A stretch of 64,000 nucleotides of DNA. Origin: Treponema denticola. GTDB taxonomy: Bacteria; Spirochaetota; Spirochaetia; Treponematales; Treponemataceae. The notes beneath the pieces are model-generated. The model had not been told where the DNA came from. It saw nothing but the letters and a program-made list of their open reading frames with translations, and made no database searches. Below are positions 7,534 through 16,918 of the stretch, piece by piece. A program made the position numbers and the translations under genes. The DNA is taken from assembly GCF_024400535.1 (NCBI RefSeq), contig NZ_CP038800.1:2480001-2544000 (forward strand), read 5' to 3'. Position 1 is the first letter of the stretch, and the number at the start of each line of letters is the position of its first letter.

Positions 7534-9588
7534 TTATTCAAGCGGAGCGAAGTAGCCTATTTCATCCCGTCCCGACCTTTTTAAAAGCTGTACTTCAACT
7601 TCTAAAGGTAAAAAGGCTCTGCCGAAATCGGTAGGCATCAATGAAGTATATTTCAATTGATATACCCCTATAGGTTTTGAAATCAAATCATCGATTATCG
7701 GTTTTAATCCTTTTTCGGCATAAACATATAACGCCTTTCCTCCCGTTTTCTTTGCAAGATAGCTCATCTCTGAAGCGGGAGAACCTTTTTTTAAGTTGAT
7801 AGAATAAAACCGAATATTGTTATTCTTCATATATGAAGCTAAGTCATTTAAATTATATTGTTTAAAATTATCCGAATTGGGATCACTAAAATTTAAAAAA
7901 AGCACAGCCCTCTTTTGCTCGGCATTGATTAACTCCCCTGCTGCAAGGCGCAAGGCAAGATCGAATTTCCATTCTGAAGAAACAGGCCCTTTTATGCGGT
8001 TAGGCAGACTTATCAAATCCATAGGTGAAAATTTACCTTCGAGAATAGGGATAGCCGAAGCCGAAATAATGCTTATCCTTCCCTTTCCCTGCATGGCCTC
8101 TGCAATTTCTTTAATCGCAGACTCAATAAGAGCTTTTTCCTTTGCAGAATTTGGAGAGCGCTCCACTACGATAGCTATATCGCAGGTTTTATTCAAATAG
8201 GCTGAACCTGTAAGGGAATAATCGGCCACAGGTCTATGGTTTTCAGTTAGAATAAAGTTGCCTTCTGTCAAGCCTACAATTTGTTTACCGTCACGGTTTT
8301 GAACGCTTACTTCAACTAAAACTTCAGGGAAGTTATCGGAATAAACTTTTTTTATCAATACAAAAAGGCCGCCTGCCAATTCATTTATTCTTGAGGTTAT
8401 TTCAATACTTTGATTTTTATGATCTACAAGAAGGAGGTTTCCGTTCACATCCGGAACTGCAGCAGTCATCTTTGAAGGAGTATTGCCTAAACTTACCAAT
8501 TCACTTAGAGTAGAAAAAGCTATATCAATAAGATAGGCCTTATTGCCTGCTGATGCAACCAAATTTCCGTTCCATTCACGCAAGGATTCTATATTTTTTA
8601 ACGAATTTTCAGGTAATAAAGCTTGGACAAAATTACCGGCCGTATCAAAAGCATAAACAGCTCCTTTTACAGCATCTGCAACATATACAAGGCCGTCAAC
8701 CACGGCAATACCCGAGGGGGCAGTAAAGCCGCCGAAAAGGCCGCTTTTTTTTCCGAAAGTAAAAAGAGGTTCTCCTGCAGGAGAAAAAACTACAATCCTT
8801 GCATTACCGAAATCGCAAACATAGATATTACCGTACTCGTCTTCAGCTAAAAACTGCGGGCCTATAAACTCTCCGTTTCCTCGGCCTCTTTTTCCGAAAG
8901 ATTTTATAAAAGAACCGTTTTTATCTAAAATAGAAAGCCTATCAACAGCAAACTCCGAAACCAGAAGATTTCCATCCGATAGCTCTATGACATCAAAAGG
9001 TCTATCAAATCCTTGAATAGGCCCCTTTGTTCTATCCAATATAATACCGTTTACATTAAAATGTAAAAGCTCATTTGAGCCGTAAGCTGTCATCCAAAAA
9101 GAACCGTCCGAAACCGCAGCTATTGAAAAAGGCTGTCGAAACAATTCAACATTTCCATTCTTTGAATTAAAGGACGAGTTTTCTACATATTTTATGTTGT
9201 CGGAAGCATAGGGAGTTAAACTTCTGTTTTCTTTTAAAACTTCAATCTTGTTTTTTAAAAGCATTCCTCCATATCCTGAGGCTTCTGCAAATTCCCATTG
9301 AGTCAAAGCCGAGCCTTCGACGCCTGAGCTGTAATAGGCTTTTCCAAGCCAATCTAAAATTAAGGGTTCTTCCGGCAGTCGGGAAAGAGCTTTTTCAAAG
9401 AGCAAAATGGCTTCATTAAAAGTGCCCCGATAATAGGCTTGAACACCCCGCCTAAATTCTTCCGAAGCAACGCGTTTATCGGAAGAAGAGGGCTTATCCG
9501 TAAAATTTCTGTCTTGAGAAAATAAAGAAAAAGAAATAAAAATAAGACTTATAATAAATACAGTGCGCAATTTTATATATAATTTCAT
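7534..9588 (-). CDS. Exported TPR-NHL-repeat protein with vWA-like C-terminus
   Basis: Likely a periplasmic or surface protein of unknown role. Residues 1-25 form a signal peptide (KLRTVFIISLIFISFSLFSQ). Residues about 40-110 hold TPR-type helices (RGVQAYYRGTFNEAILLFEKAL). Residues about 140-400 carry NHL-type propeller repeats (SIAAVSDGSFWMTAYGSNEL, FIGPQFLAEDEYGNIYVCDF, GIAVVDGLVYVADAVKGAVY). Residues about 440-650 resemble a von Willebrand A domain (CDIAIVVERSPNS), but the MIDAS DxSxS aspartate is Glu. It starts 2 bases after the TPR gene 9591-10271, so the two form an operon. Function is not assigned. Confidence 0.8.
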   Translation of the reverse strand: MKLYIKLRTVFIISLIFISFSLFSQDRNFTDKPSSSDKRVASEEFRRGVQAYYRGTFNEAILLFEKALSRLPEEPLILDWLGKAYYSSGVEGSALTQWEFAEASGYGGMLLKNKIEVLKENRSLTPYASDNIKYVENSSFNSKNGNVELFRQPFSIAAVSDGSFWMTAYGSNELLHFNVNGIILDRTKGPIQGFDRPFDVIELSDGNLLVSEFAVDRLSILDKNGSFIKSFGKRGRGNGEFIGPQFLAEDEYGNIYVCDFGNARIVVFSPAGEPLFTFGKKSGLFGGFTAPSGIAVVDGLVYVADAVKGAVYAFDTAGNFVQALLPENSLKNIESLREWNGNLVASAGNKAYLIDIAFSTLSELVSLGNTPSKMTAAVPDVNGNLLLVDHKNQSIEITSRINELAGGLFVLIKKVYSDNFPEVLVEVSVQNRDGKQIVGLTEGNFILTENHRPVADYSLTGSAYLNKTCDIAIVVERSPNSAKEKALIESAIKEIAEAMQGKGRISIISASAIPILEGKFSPMDLISLPNRIKGPVSSEWKFDLALRLAAGELINAEQKRAVLFLNFSDPNSDNFKQYNLNDLASYMKNNNIRFYSINLKKGSPASEMSYLAKKTGGKALYVYAEKGLKPIIDDLISKPIGVYQLKYTSLMPTDFGRAFLPLEVEVQLLKRSGRDEIGYFAPLE

Positions 9589-9590
9589 GG

Positions 9591-10271
9591 TTAAGCCTCC
9601 TGAGCATCGGAAGTTATCATTTCAAAATGTTTTACTATAATTTTATTATCGGGTAATTTTTCTTTTGCTCTAGTAATATATAAGCTTGCATCGGAAGGCA
9701 AATTCATTTTATGATAGATAAGGGCCATAGAGTCCATATAAGCAGGATTTTCAGGCTGCTTGTCAATTGCTTTTTTGCAAAGAACTAAGGAGCGGGATAA
9801 GTCCAATCCGTTTTCAGCTAAAATATAGGCGAGACCGTTTAAAGCCGTACTGTTTTCAGGATCGGTCTTTAAGGCCTTTTCGTAATAATCTATTGCTTTT
9901 TCCGTATCTTGATGTTCATAGGAAACATAGGCTAATGAAGAAAAGACTTGAACCGATTCATAACCGGCTTCAATTAATTTTGAAAGTTCAAATTCGGCAA
10001 GACGGGTTCGGCCCGTATTTGCATAAATAAAGGCTAAAATTAATCTGCATTGATAAACCTTTGCAATATCTTTGCTGGAAGTAACAACTTGTTCCAGATA
10101 CTCGAGAGCTTGTTCATATTCAGATAAGCGTGAATAAACTAAGCCTATATAATAATTTATTTCGATTTGCATAAGAGCATCTTCAGTACTAAGGCTTAAA
10201 AAGAAAACCAGGGCTTCTTGATAATTTTTTTGGTTATATAAACGAATACCTTCTTTTAATTCGGAATACAT
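9591..10271 (-). CDS. TPR-repeat protein
   Basis: A 226-residue cytoplasmic TPR protein; such repeats mediate protein-protein contacts. Helical repeats run almost throughout (LKEGIRLYNQKNYQEALVFF, AKVYQCRLILAFIYANTGRT, TEKAIDYYEKALKTDPENST, NPAYMDSMALIYHKMNLPSD). The start is set at the ATG at 10271 because a GGGGAGGGG Shine-Dalgarno lies just upstream; an in-frame start 57 bases further upstream lacks one. No signal peptide is seen from this start. It is two bases upstream of the TPR-NHL gene, its probable partner. Confidence 0.8.
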   Translation of the reverse strand: MYSELKEGIRLYNQKNYQEALVFFLSLSTEDALMQIEINYYIGLVYSRLSEYEQALEYLEQVVTSSKDIAKVYQCRLILAFIYANTGRTRLAEFELSKLIEAGYESVQVFSSLAYVSYEHQDTEKAIDYYEKALKTDPENSTALNGLAYILAENGLDLSRSLVLCKKAIDKQPENPAYMDSMALIYHKMNLPSDASLYITRAKEKLPDNKIIVKHFEMITSDAQEA

Positions 10272-10336
10272 AGACCCCTCCCCTTTTGTCAAGATTATAC
10301 AGAAAAAAAAACTTTTACTCAATAGCAAAATAATGC

Positions 10337-11491
10337 TTAAAAAATTCTTGCACAGCCCGCCGGTTTTGCCCTGTATATCAAAGGCTTAAACCCAAAGATT
10401 CTTTCATAATCGCCGACTTTTTCAATATAGGCTTTTGCATCTTGATCCCGCAAAATTGTATAAGTACATCCGCCGAAGCCCTTTCCCGTCATACGGGAAC
10501 AAACCAAATTAGATACTGAAGGCTCTATAAATTCCAGAGAACGCTTTACAAGCCAGTCCAACTCAGGACATGAAATTTCAAATCGGTCTCTAAGCCCGTC
10601 ATGAGAGCGGTTTAAAATGCGTGAAAGCATTATATTGTCTTTACGCTTTAAGGCATCCACAGCCTCATCTACACTCAAAGACTCTCTTATAATATAAGTT
10701 ACCCTTCTGCGGACAGATTCGGGGATATCGATCTCTTCAAGCATTTTTTCGGTCAAATGCATCATATTTTTCGGCATATCCGGCTGTTTTTTTACCAATT
10801 CATAAGCTTCTATACATTCATCCAGACGGGCCGTCAACTCTTCTCGAGCAATTATACGGGGAACACGCGAATCCGTTAATATAATTGAATGACCGTCCAT
10901 AGGAAAAGGATAAATATCCGCTGTTTTTTTTCGATGGTCGGTACGCACACAGTGATTTGATTTTGCAAAAAGGGCACACAGAATATCGGCTCGGTGGGCA
11001 TAGGTGTTTAAGTGCTGGATATTTGCATGCTCAAGGATATCAACCAAGTCGCTTTTTGCAAGTTTTGGAGCAAACATCTTCCTCAATATAAGGGCCGTTG
11101 CCGTTTTAAGGGCATTTGGAGTACCTAATCCTGCATCGGCAGGTATTTCGGATAAGATTGTAAAATTTAAACCCGAAATACGATAACCGAAATCATTAAA
11201 GGCTGAAATAACGGCCTTGACCGAATTAGCCCATCTATCTTCACGCTTATACCTTAAACCTGAAGAAGATATTTTTTTCCGCTCGTTAAGGGATATAGAA
11301 AACAACCTAAAGTTATTGTCATTTCTCCTAGAAGCACAAGCATACAAATAATGATTTATACTCATCGATAGGGTATTCCCTTGAGCAAACCATGTATGCT
11401 CCCCCAGAAGATGAAATCGGCCGGGAGAGGCAGCACATACTTCAGGGTCGTCCCCATATTCGTCAATATGAAATGTAACTATTTTTTGCAT
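10337..11491 (-). CDS. GHMP kinase resembling galactokinase, with altered motifs
   Basis: Belongs to the galactokinase branch of GHMP small-molecule kinases (galactose + ATP to galactose-1-phosphate). Motif 1 is SPGRFHLLGEHTWF (residues 22-35); Arg25, Glu31 and His32 are kept, but the Asp of the usual GEHTDY is Trp34. The ATP loop is PADAGLGTPNAL (117-128) instead of the Ser-rich GLSSSA form. Asp168 (RADILCALF) aligns with the catalytic Asp. The C-terminal motif GKGFGGCTYTIL is normal. The 384-residue length fits. No galT or galE is nearby; it is divergent from lnt. Substrate is uncertain. Confidence 0.75.
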   Translation of the reverse strand: MQKIVTFHIDEYGDDPEVCAASPGRFHLLGEHTWFAQGNTLSMSINHYLYACASRRNDNNFRLFSISLNERKKISSSGLRYKREDRWANSVKAVISAFNDFGYRISGLNFTILSEIPADAGLGTPNALKTATALILRKMFAPKLAKSDLVDILEHANIQHLNTYAHRADILCALFAKSNHCVRTDHRKKTADIYPFPMDGHSIILTDSRVPRIIAREELTARLDECIEAYELVKKQPDMPKNMMHLTEKMLEEIDIPESVRRRVTYIIRESLSVDEAVDALKRKDNIMLSRILNRSHDGLRDRFEISCPELDWLVKRSLEFIEPSVSNLVCSRMTGKGFGGCTYTILRDQDAKAYIEKVGDYERIFGFKPLIYRAKPAGCARIF

Positions 11492-11553
11492 AAATATATA
11501 ATACTCGTTATATTGAAATTTTTCAATAAAAATGATTAAATAGATGTGTAAAT

Positions 11554-13128
11554 ATGCGATTTTTTTTATCTTTTTTAACTATTTTTATGTCCTCTGCTCT
11601 ATTTTCTCTCGGAATCCCCAACGAAATTTTAAATTTCGGCTCTGCCCTTGCAGGTTTTTCAGGATTAGTTTTAGTATACTATGCACTTCTTAACTGCGGC
11701 TCACATAAAAGAGCTGCATTTTTGTACGGTTTTTTTGTTTCTTTTGTTCATTTGATGTCAAGCTTTTGGCTTGCCTTTTTTGAAGACTTTGCTATATTTA
11801 CGCTTGGAGCCAGCACCCTTGCATATTTTTTTATGGCAATGCCTTTCGGTTTTTTACTTTATCACGGTCTTCAAAAAGACAAAAGTTTAAGACCTTTCTA
11901 TTTTGCCTCTATTTGGATGCTTTGGGAATTCTCAAAATCTACAGGTTTTTTAGCCTACCCTTGGGGAACTGCCCCTATGATCTGCTTTAATTTAAAAGCT
12001 TTTATTCAATTTGTAGACACAACCGGTGTGTGGGGCTTATCTTTTGTTGTCCCTTTTATTGCAGCATGCCTAGGTGAAATTTTACAGGCCCATGCCATTT
12101 CGGTAAACTCAAAAGCATTTTTTACAAGTTTAAAAGAAATTAAAAAGCTTATTATCTTCACAGGCCTTATGACCTTAATAATAAATCTATATGGAATAAA
12201 GATTTTAAATACAAAAATAGCTCCTAAAACATTTTTAAACACCGTGATAATCCAGCAAAACACCGACCCATGGGATAACTCTCAATTTGAAGAGAATATA
12301 AAGACCTCTCAAACATTAAGCCGTAAGGCAATATTTTCTGCAAACACAAAACCGGATCTTATAGTTTGGAGCGAGTCATCCCTTATAATTCCTTACAAGG
12401 GCAATGAGGATTTTTATGAATTTATTCCTTATGATAACCCATTTTCCCGATTCTTAGCCGATACGGATACTCCTATCATAGTCGGCTCCCCGCATATAGA
12501 CGAAAAAAAGCAATATAACGCAGCCTATCTTTTATCTCCTAAAGGAGAAATCTTAGGAATTTATTCTAAAATACAGCTTGTTGCCTTTGCCGAGTACATG
12601 CCTTTTAGCGATAATCCTATCGTAGCAAAATTTTTTGATAAGCTCGTAGGCTTTTCTTCCGGTTGGACTCCTGGGAAAGAATATAATGTATTTACCGTAA
12701 CCAACTCGGAAGGAAAGACTATCAATTTTACGGTTCCAATATGCTTTGAAGACGCCTTTCCTGCCGTATGTGTCAACCTCCATAATGAAGGAAGTGAAGT
12801 ACTGATTAATATAACAAATGACTCATGGTCTAAAACAAAGAGTGCCGAATACCAGCACTTTGTAGTAGCCCATTTTAGAGCCATAGAGCTTAGAACAACC
12901 TTGGTACGTTCAACAAACTCAGGTTATTCTGCTGTTATAGACCCTAAGGGAAATATTATTGCAGATCTTCCATTATTTGAAGCCGGATCCCTTTGTACGG
13001 AAGTCCCCATTTATAAACACACAAAAACATTTTATGCCTCATATAAGGATTGGTTCCCGCTTATGATGTTTTTAATATTGATTTTTAATATCTTTTTGGA
13101 AAAAAAGAGGTTTAAATCAAGCTCCTAA
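11554..13128 (+). CDS. lnt: Apolipoprotein N-acyltransferase
   Basis: Integral membrane enzyme that adds the third acyl chain to the N-terminal cysteine of lipoproteins. About six helices occupy residues 1-200, followed by a nitrilase-type (CN-hydrolase) domain. The triad is visible: Glu in VWSESSLIIP, Lys in YSKIQLVAFAEYMP, and Cys in VPICFEDAFP. The sequence ends with a final helix (PLMMFLILIFNIFLE). The 524 residues fit the family. The last 27 bases including the stop are repeated 165 bases downstream. Confidence 0.93.
   Translation: MRFFLSFLTIFMSSALFSLGIPNEILNFGSALAGFSGLVLVYYALLNCGSHKRAAFLYGFFVSFVHLMSSFWLAFFEDFAIFTLGASTLAYFFMAMPFGFLLYHGLQKDKSLRPFYFASIWMLWEFSKSTGFLAYPWGTAPMICFNLKAFIQFVDTTGVWGLSFVVPFIAACLGEILQAHAISVNSKAFFTSLKEIKKLIIFTGLMTLIINLYGIKILNTKIAPKTFLNTVIIQQNTDPWDNSQFEENIKTSQTLSRKAIFSANTKPDLIVWSESSLIIPYKGNEDFYEFIPYDNPFSRFLADTDTPIIVGSPHIDEKKQYNAAYLLSPKGEILGIYSKIQLVAFAEYMPFSDNPIVAKFFDKLVGFSSGWTPGKEYNVFTVTNSEGKTINFTVPICFEDAFPAVCVNLHNEGSEVLINITNDSWSKTKSAEYQHFVVAHFRAIELRTTLVRSTNSGYSAVIDPKGNIIADLPLFEAGSLCTEVPIYKHTKTFYASYKDWFPLMMFLILIFNIFLEKKRFKSSS
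13102..13128 (+). repeat. 27-bp direct repeat, copy 1 (3' end of lnt)
   Basis: The 27 bases that end lnt, including its TAA, recur exactly at 13267-13293. The spacer is 138 bp, AT-rich, non-coding, and contains a GTTTGCC-TTTC-GGCAAAC hairpin. Confidence 0.85.
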
Positions 13129-13266
13129 AATAGCGTCGCTTAATTTAAACTACGAGTTTGCCTTTCGGCAAACATCGCGTATTATATGCTCTTTTTCAGC
13201 TTCGCTTACAAAAGAGTGGGAATTCATCAATCCTCGAAAATTGATATTTTCTGCGGTTGATAAATT

Positions 13267-13293
13267 AAAAAGAGGTTTAAATCAAGCTCCTAA
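13267..13293 (+). repeat. 27-bp direct repeat, copy 2
   Basis: Exact second copy of the lnt 3' end (13102-13128). The unit period is 165 bp. This is consistent with a small tandem duplication or an insertion that duplicated the gene end. Confidence 0.85.
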
Positions 13294-13343
13294 GATAAAA
13301 AGAGGGCTAAAACAGCAGCTGTTTTAAGCTGCCGCCTTAGCCC
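13294..13343 (-). terminator. Intrinsic terminator of htrA
   Basis: On the minus strand GGGCTAA pairs with TTAGCCC (13304-13310 / 13337-13343), enclosing an inner AAAACAG-CAG-CTGTTTT hairpin. A TCTTTTTATC tract follows. It lies 30 bases past the htrA stop. Confidence 0.75.
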
Positions 13344-13372
13344 AAATAAGGAGGTAAAATTATTTGAAGATT

Positions 13373-14854
13373 TTATCTTTTAATCTTTGGGGTAACCAAA
13401 TTATGCCCCTCTCTTATAAAGTCAAACCATATTTCGCCCTTTGCGTTTGAAAGCTCATCATAAAAGCTCAACACATCTTTTACATCTTTTCCGTTGACCT
13501 TCACTATAAGATCGCCGGGCTGTAAGCTCATAACGGCAGCAGGGCTCTTAGACTGTAAACTTGTTACCAAAACACCATTTTGACCTTTTTTAAGCTCTAA
13601 CTGCTTTATAATTTCATCAGTTAAAGGAGACGGAACAAAGCCGGGCCAAAGTTTTGAAGAATCGGCTACGTTTTTTTCATCTCTTTCTTCGATTTTTACG
13701 GTTGCAGAAATTTCTTTTCCTCTTCGTAAAACCTTAAAAGATGAAGACTCTCCAGGCTTTAAGTCGGCGATAATACGCAGGATATCGTCAACATTTTTAA
13801 CCTTTGTAGAATTTACCTCGGTAATATAATCACCGGGTTTTATACCGCCCTTATCCGCAGGAGAGCCTAAAAATACCTGTCCTGCAAAGGCTCCTTCAAT
13901 ATCCTTTAAGTTTAAGTTTTCTCTAAACTTATCGTTTATTTCAAGAAGCTGAACACCGAGCCAGCCGTATTTGATTTCACCCGAAGTGATAAAATCATCG
14001 ATAGCCTTTTTAAGATTGTTTATAGGAATCGAAAAGGCAAGACCTTGAGAACCGCCGCTTGATGAAACAATCCAGTTATTTATGCCTATAACCTCACCAT
14101 AGATATTGACCAAGGGGCCGCCCGAATTACCTTGATTTATAGCTGCATCGGTTTGGATAAAATCGTTTATATTATTTCTGTTAGGTCCGCCTGAACGGCC
14201 TACTGCACTTACAATTCCGCTTGTAACTGTAGACACATAGCCCATAGGAGCACCGATTGCATAGGTAAGATCTCCCACCTGTACGGTGTTTGAGTCTCCC
14301 AATACGGCAACCCTCAAATCCTTATCATAATCGAAAGAAACAAGGGCAACATCCTTCCTCTGATCCGAGCCGACCAATTTACCTTGAACCTTATCCCCGT
14401 TATAAAGCATAACGGAAATTGTCTTGGCATTGCCTGTAACATGCTGATTTGTTAAAGCATAATAGGTTTTTCCCGTCTTTCTAACGATAACGCCTGAGCC
14501 CATGCCTTCGGCTTCATATTCTCTTTCGCCTTGCCCGTCTTTTTGATCCTGAGGGCGGTTAAAGAAAAACCAAGGAAAGCCGTCTATATTGTTTTGAACC
14601 TTTCTTGTTTCTACAACATCAAGGGTAACTACCGAGGGTAAAATCATGGAAGTAAGCTCTCGATTTGCTTTTTGAAGGGCCTCAAGAGCCGAAACAGACT
14701 CTTTACTCAGCTCAGTCTTTAAACCCGGATCTGCATACACTGTAGAAGCATTTTCGGGATTACTTGAACATCGGGCTGAAAGAAAAACAACCGAAACAAG
14801 CATAATCAATAAAATTCCGGCCATCGCTGAAAGCGGATTTTTTAATTTACGCAT
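13373..14854 (-). CDS. htrA: HtrA/DegP-type serine protease with two PDZ domains
   Basis: Envelope protease/chaperone that handles misfolded exported proteins. One hydrophobic N-terminal segment (residues 10-28) acts as membrane anchor or signal; ARC at its end is a poor lipobox. The trypsin-like domain shows the His in LTNQHVTG, the Asp in RKDVALVSFD and the Ser in GNSGGPLV. Two PDZ domains follow (GQVFLGSPADKGGIKPGDYI and VTSLQSKSPAAVMSLQPGDL). The 493 residues fit the family. It is monocistronic with its own terminator. Confidence 0.94.
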   Translation of the reverse strand: MRKLKNPLSAMAGILLIMLVSVVFLSARCSSNPENASTVYADPGLKTELSKESVSALEALQKANRELTSMILPSVVTLDVVETRKVQNNIDGFPWFFFNRPQDQKDGQGEREYEAEGMGSGVIVRKTGKTYYALTNQHVTGNAKTISVMLYNGDKVQGKLVGSDQRKDVALVSFDYDKDLRVAVLGDSNTVQVGDLTYAIGAPMGYVSTVTSGIVSAVGRSGGPNRNNINDFIQTDAAINQGNSGGPLVNIYGEVIGINNWIVSSSGGSQGLAFSIPINNLKKAIDDFITSGEIKYGWLGVQLLEINDKFRENLNLKDIEGAFAGQVFLGSPADKGGIKPGDYITEVNSTKVKNVDDILRIIADLKPGESSSFKVLRRGKEISATVKIEERDEKNVADSSKLWPGFVPSPLTDEIIKQLELKKGQNGVLVTSLQSKSPAAVMSLQPGDLIVKVNGKDVKDVLSFYDELSNAKGEIWFDFIREGHNLVTPKIKR

Positions 14855-14978
14855 ATATCTAACCTCACTACATAATTATGATACTAAAACAATAACTTTT
14901 AAGTCAAGTTACATAGAAAAAAAATTGAAAATTTATTTGTTTGCTTGTTTTTTTTTATATTTGTGATATAATGGAGCT

Positions 14979-15230
14979 ATGCATAAAAAAGGACTCGATT
15001 GTGCCGTTGCTCTTTCCTATACTTTACAATCAAAAGCGCCAATAATTACAGCAGCGGGAAAGGGTATTACAGCAAAAAAAATAAGAGAAACAGCAGAACG
15101 TAATGGAGTTAAAATTGTGGAAGATGAAACCTTGGCAAATATTCTTGTTCACCAAGAAATCGGGGCCTGTATTCCCGAATATACCTACAAAGCTGTAGCT
15201 GCTATTTTTTCTTTTTTGTTAAAAAAATAA
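14979..15230 (+). CDS. FlhB C-terminal-domain-like protein
   Basis: An 83-residue cytoplasmic protein matching the soluble C-terminal domain of FlhB/EscU export-switch proteins (AVALSYTLQSKAPIITAAGKG, IRETAERNGVKIVEDETLAN, IGACIPEYTYKAVAAIFSFL). It lacks the membrane domain and the NPTH autocleavage loop. Such stand-alone proteins are common next to flagellar genes and can partly replace the FlhB domain. A TATAAT (14967-14972) ends only 6 bases before the ATG, so the transcript may be leaderless or nearly so. It is probably first in an operon with the HD-GYP gene. Confidence 0.85.
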   Translation: MHKKGLDCAVALSYTLQSKAPIITAAGKGITAKKIRETAERNGVKIVEDETLANILVHQEIGACIPEYTYKAVAAIFSFLLKK

Positions 15231-15260
15231 TTGTATTTATGTTAAAAAAGGGGATTTAAA

Positions 15261-16526
15261 ATGTTAAAAAAAATTAAAACAACGGATCTTAAAATAGGGG
15301 TACGCTTTTCAGCTCCCGTATTCTTTGACGATGGACGCAACATGCTTCTTCTTAGAGGCACACCTTTAAGCGACGATGAGTTAAACACCTTAAAAAGATG
15401 GAAGATTCAATATGTTGTTACAGCCGGAGATCCTGTACCGGAAGGTGAGACCTTAGATGATGAAATAGCAGAGCTTGATGAACTAGATGAGGTTGAAGCT
15501 CTTGAAGATCCGGAGGAAATAGAGGAAGCTCAAGAAGATTATCCCATCAGCGGAACTAAAATTAAAAGATCCGAAATTGAAGAAATTTCCGCCGACTGCA
15601 TTTTAAAACTTACACAGGATTCCCGCTCCATGCAGCTCCATACGGAATATTTGGAAATTATAAAAAGCCTTGAAAAAATATTTGAAAATTTTAAAGCAAG
15701 ACGCCCCGTAGATAATACTCCGGTAAGCTATCATGCAACAGAGTTGATAGAGCTCGTAAGAAAAAATCCGCCTCTTTGTGTGGGCTTTATATTGGGAACC
15801 GAGCTTGAAGAAGACAGCCTAGCCCGATCCGCCGTAAATACGGCCATCTTAACCATAATTCTATGCGAAGCCTTGGAATTGCCGAAAAACAGAATAAACG
15901 AAATAACTATAGCTGCCTTGCTGCATGATATAGGGATGATGAAAATACCTCAAAAGATATTAAACAAAAAAGAGGCTTTAACTGATGTTGAAAAACAAGC
16001 GGTTGCTGCCCATACAGCCTATGCCTACAAGACAGCTATGAGTGAACTCATGTACACGCGGGAAATTGCCTTGAGCATTATGCAGCACCACGAAAGATGG
16101 GATGGAAAGGGCTATCCTAACGGTCTTTCAGGAAAGGATATCGATATAGGAGCACGAATCATAACGGTTGCAGATGCTTTTGTTGCAATGATAACCCCCA
16201 AACCATATAGGGATCTGATGCTTGGCTATCAAGCCATGAAAAATCTTTTAGCCGATAATGCCCGAATTTTCGATCCTGAAATAATAAAAGTTATGATAAG
16301 AAGCATAGGCATCTACCCCATAGGCTCCATCGTTTTAATGAACGATGCTTCGCTTGCCAGAGTAGTAAAAAGCTCGCCTGAAGCACCCATGCGCCCATTT
16401 ATACGGGTACTAATCGATGCAACGGGAGAAGTTTTAAATGAAGATTCCGAACCGATTGATTTAAAGAAAAATAAAAACCTTTTTATAGTTCGGGCTATAG
16501 ATCCAAGGGCTTATAGAAACAAATAA
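15261..16526 (+). CDS. HD-GYP domain phosphohydrolase
   Basis: Probable cyclic-di-GMP phosphodiesterase. The N-terminal about 75 residues form a small domain (KIKTTDLKIGVRFSAPVFFD), then comes an acidic linker rich in Glu/Asp (residues 70-95). The HD-GYP domain covers about residues 195-345: LLHDIGMMKIP supplies the HD metal ligands, and HHERWDGKGYPNGLSG holds the GYP motif. Metal-binding residues look intact, so activity is likely. No receiver or membrane segment is seen. It overlaps the yraN start by one base. Confidence 0.92.
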   Translation: MLKKIKTTDLKIGVRFSAPVFFDDGRNMLLLRGTPLSDDELNTLKRWKIQYVVTAGDPVPEGETLDDEIAELDELDEVEALEDPEEIEEAQEDYPISGTKIKRSEIEEISADCILKLTQDSRSMQLHTEYLEIIKSLEKIFENFKARRPVDNTPVSYHATELIELVRKNPPLCVGFILGTELEEDSLARSAVNTAILTIILCEALELPKNRINEITIAALLHDIGMMKIPQKILNKKEALTDVEKQAVAAHTAYAYKTAMSELMYTREIALSIMQHHERWDGKGYPNGLSGKDIDIGARIITVADAFVAMITPKPYRDLMLGYQAMKNLLADNARIFDPEIIKVMIRSIGIYPIGSIVLMNDASLARVVKSSPEAPMRPFIRVLIDATGEVLNEDSEPIDLKKNKNLFIVRAIDPRAYRNK

Positions 16527-16918
16527 TGGATTCTCTCGGCTCAAAAGGAGAAAGACAAATAGCCGATTGGCTTATAAATAAAGGCTATCTTATCTTAGAA
16601 AAAAATTGGAGAACCCGCACAGGTGAGATAGATATAATTGCTTTAGATAAAACGGAGCAAACCTCATCCGGCGGGGTTTTGGTTTTTGTAGAAGTAAAAA
16701 CCTTATTAAAAACGGAACTATCCGATTTAGATCTCATTATCAACAAAAAAAAACAAGACAGGATTATAAAAACCGCTAAACATTTTCTTGCAAACAATCG
16801 AAAATATAATAAGATGTATATAAGATTTGATGTGGTCGTATTACGATCAAACCCTTTTTTGGAACAGCCGCTTGAGATACTACATTTAAAAGACGCCTTT
16901 GGAGATTGCTATGACTAG
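16526..16918 (+). CDS. yraN: YraN family (UPF0102) endonuclease-like protein
   Basis: A 130-residue member of UPF0102, with a PD-(D/E)xK nuclease-like fold. Visible signatures: GERQIADWLINKGY, NWRTRTGEIDIIALD and LVFVEVKT, with the core Asp and the ExK pair. The cellular role is not firmly established; it is inferred to act in DNA processing. Its start overlaps the HD-GYP stop by one base and its end overlaps the next gene. Confidence 0.92.
   Translation: MDSLGSKGERQIADWLINKGYLILEKNWRTRTGEIDIIALDKTEQTSSGGVLVFVEVKTLLKTELSDLDLIINKKKQDRIIKTAKHFLANNRKYNKMYIRFDVVVLRSNPFLEQPLEILHLKDAFGDCYD

Noticed and set aside
10337-11491. Loss of the catalytic Asp in the galactokinase-like protein
   Set aside because: First alignment placed Cys at the site. 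Anchoring on the following NHCVRTDHR segment puts Asp168 at the catalytic position, so it is retained.
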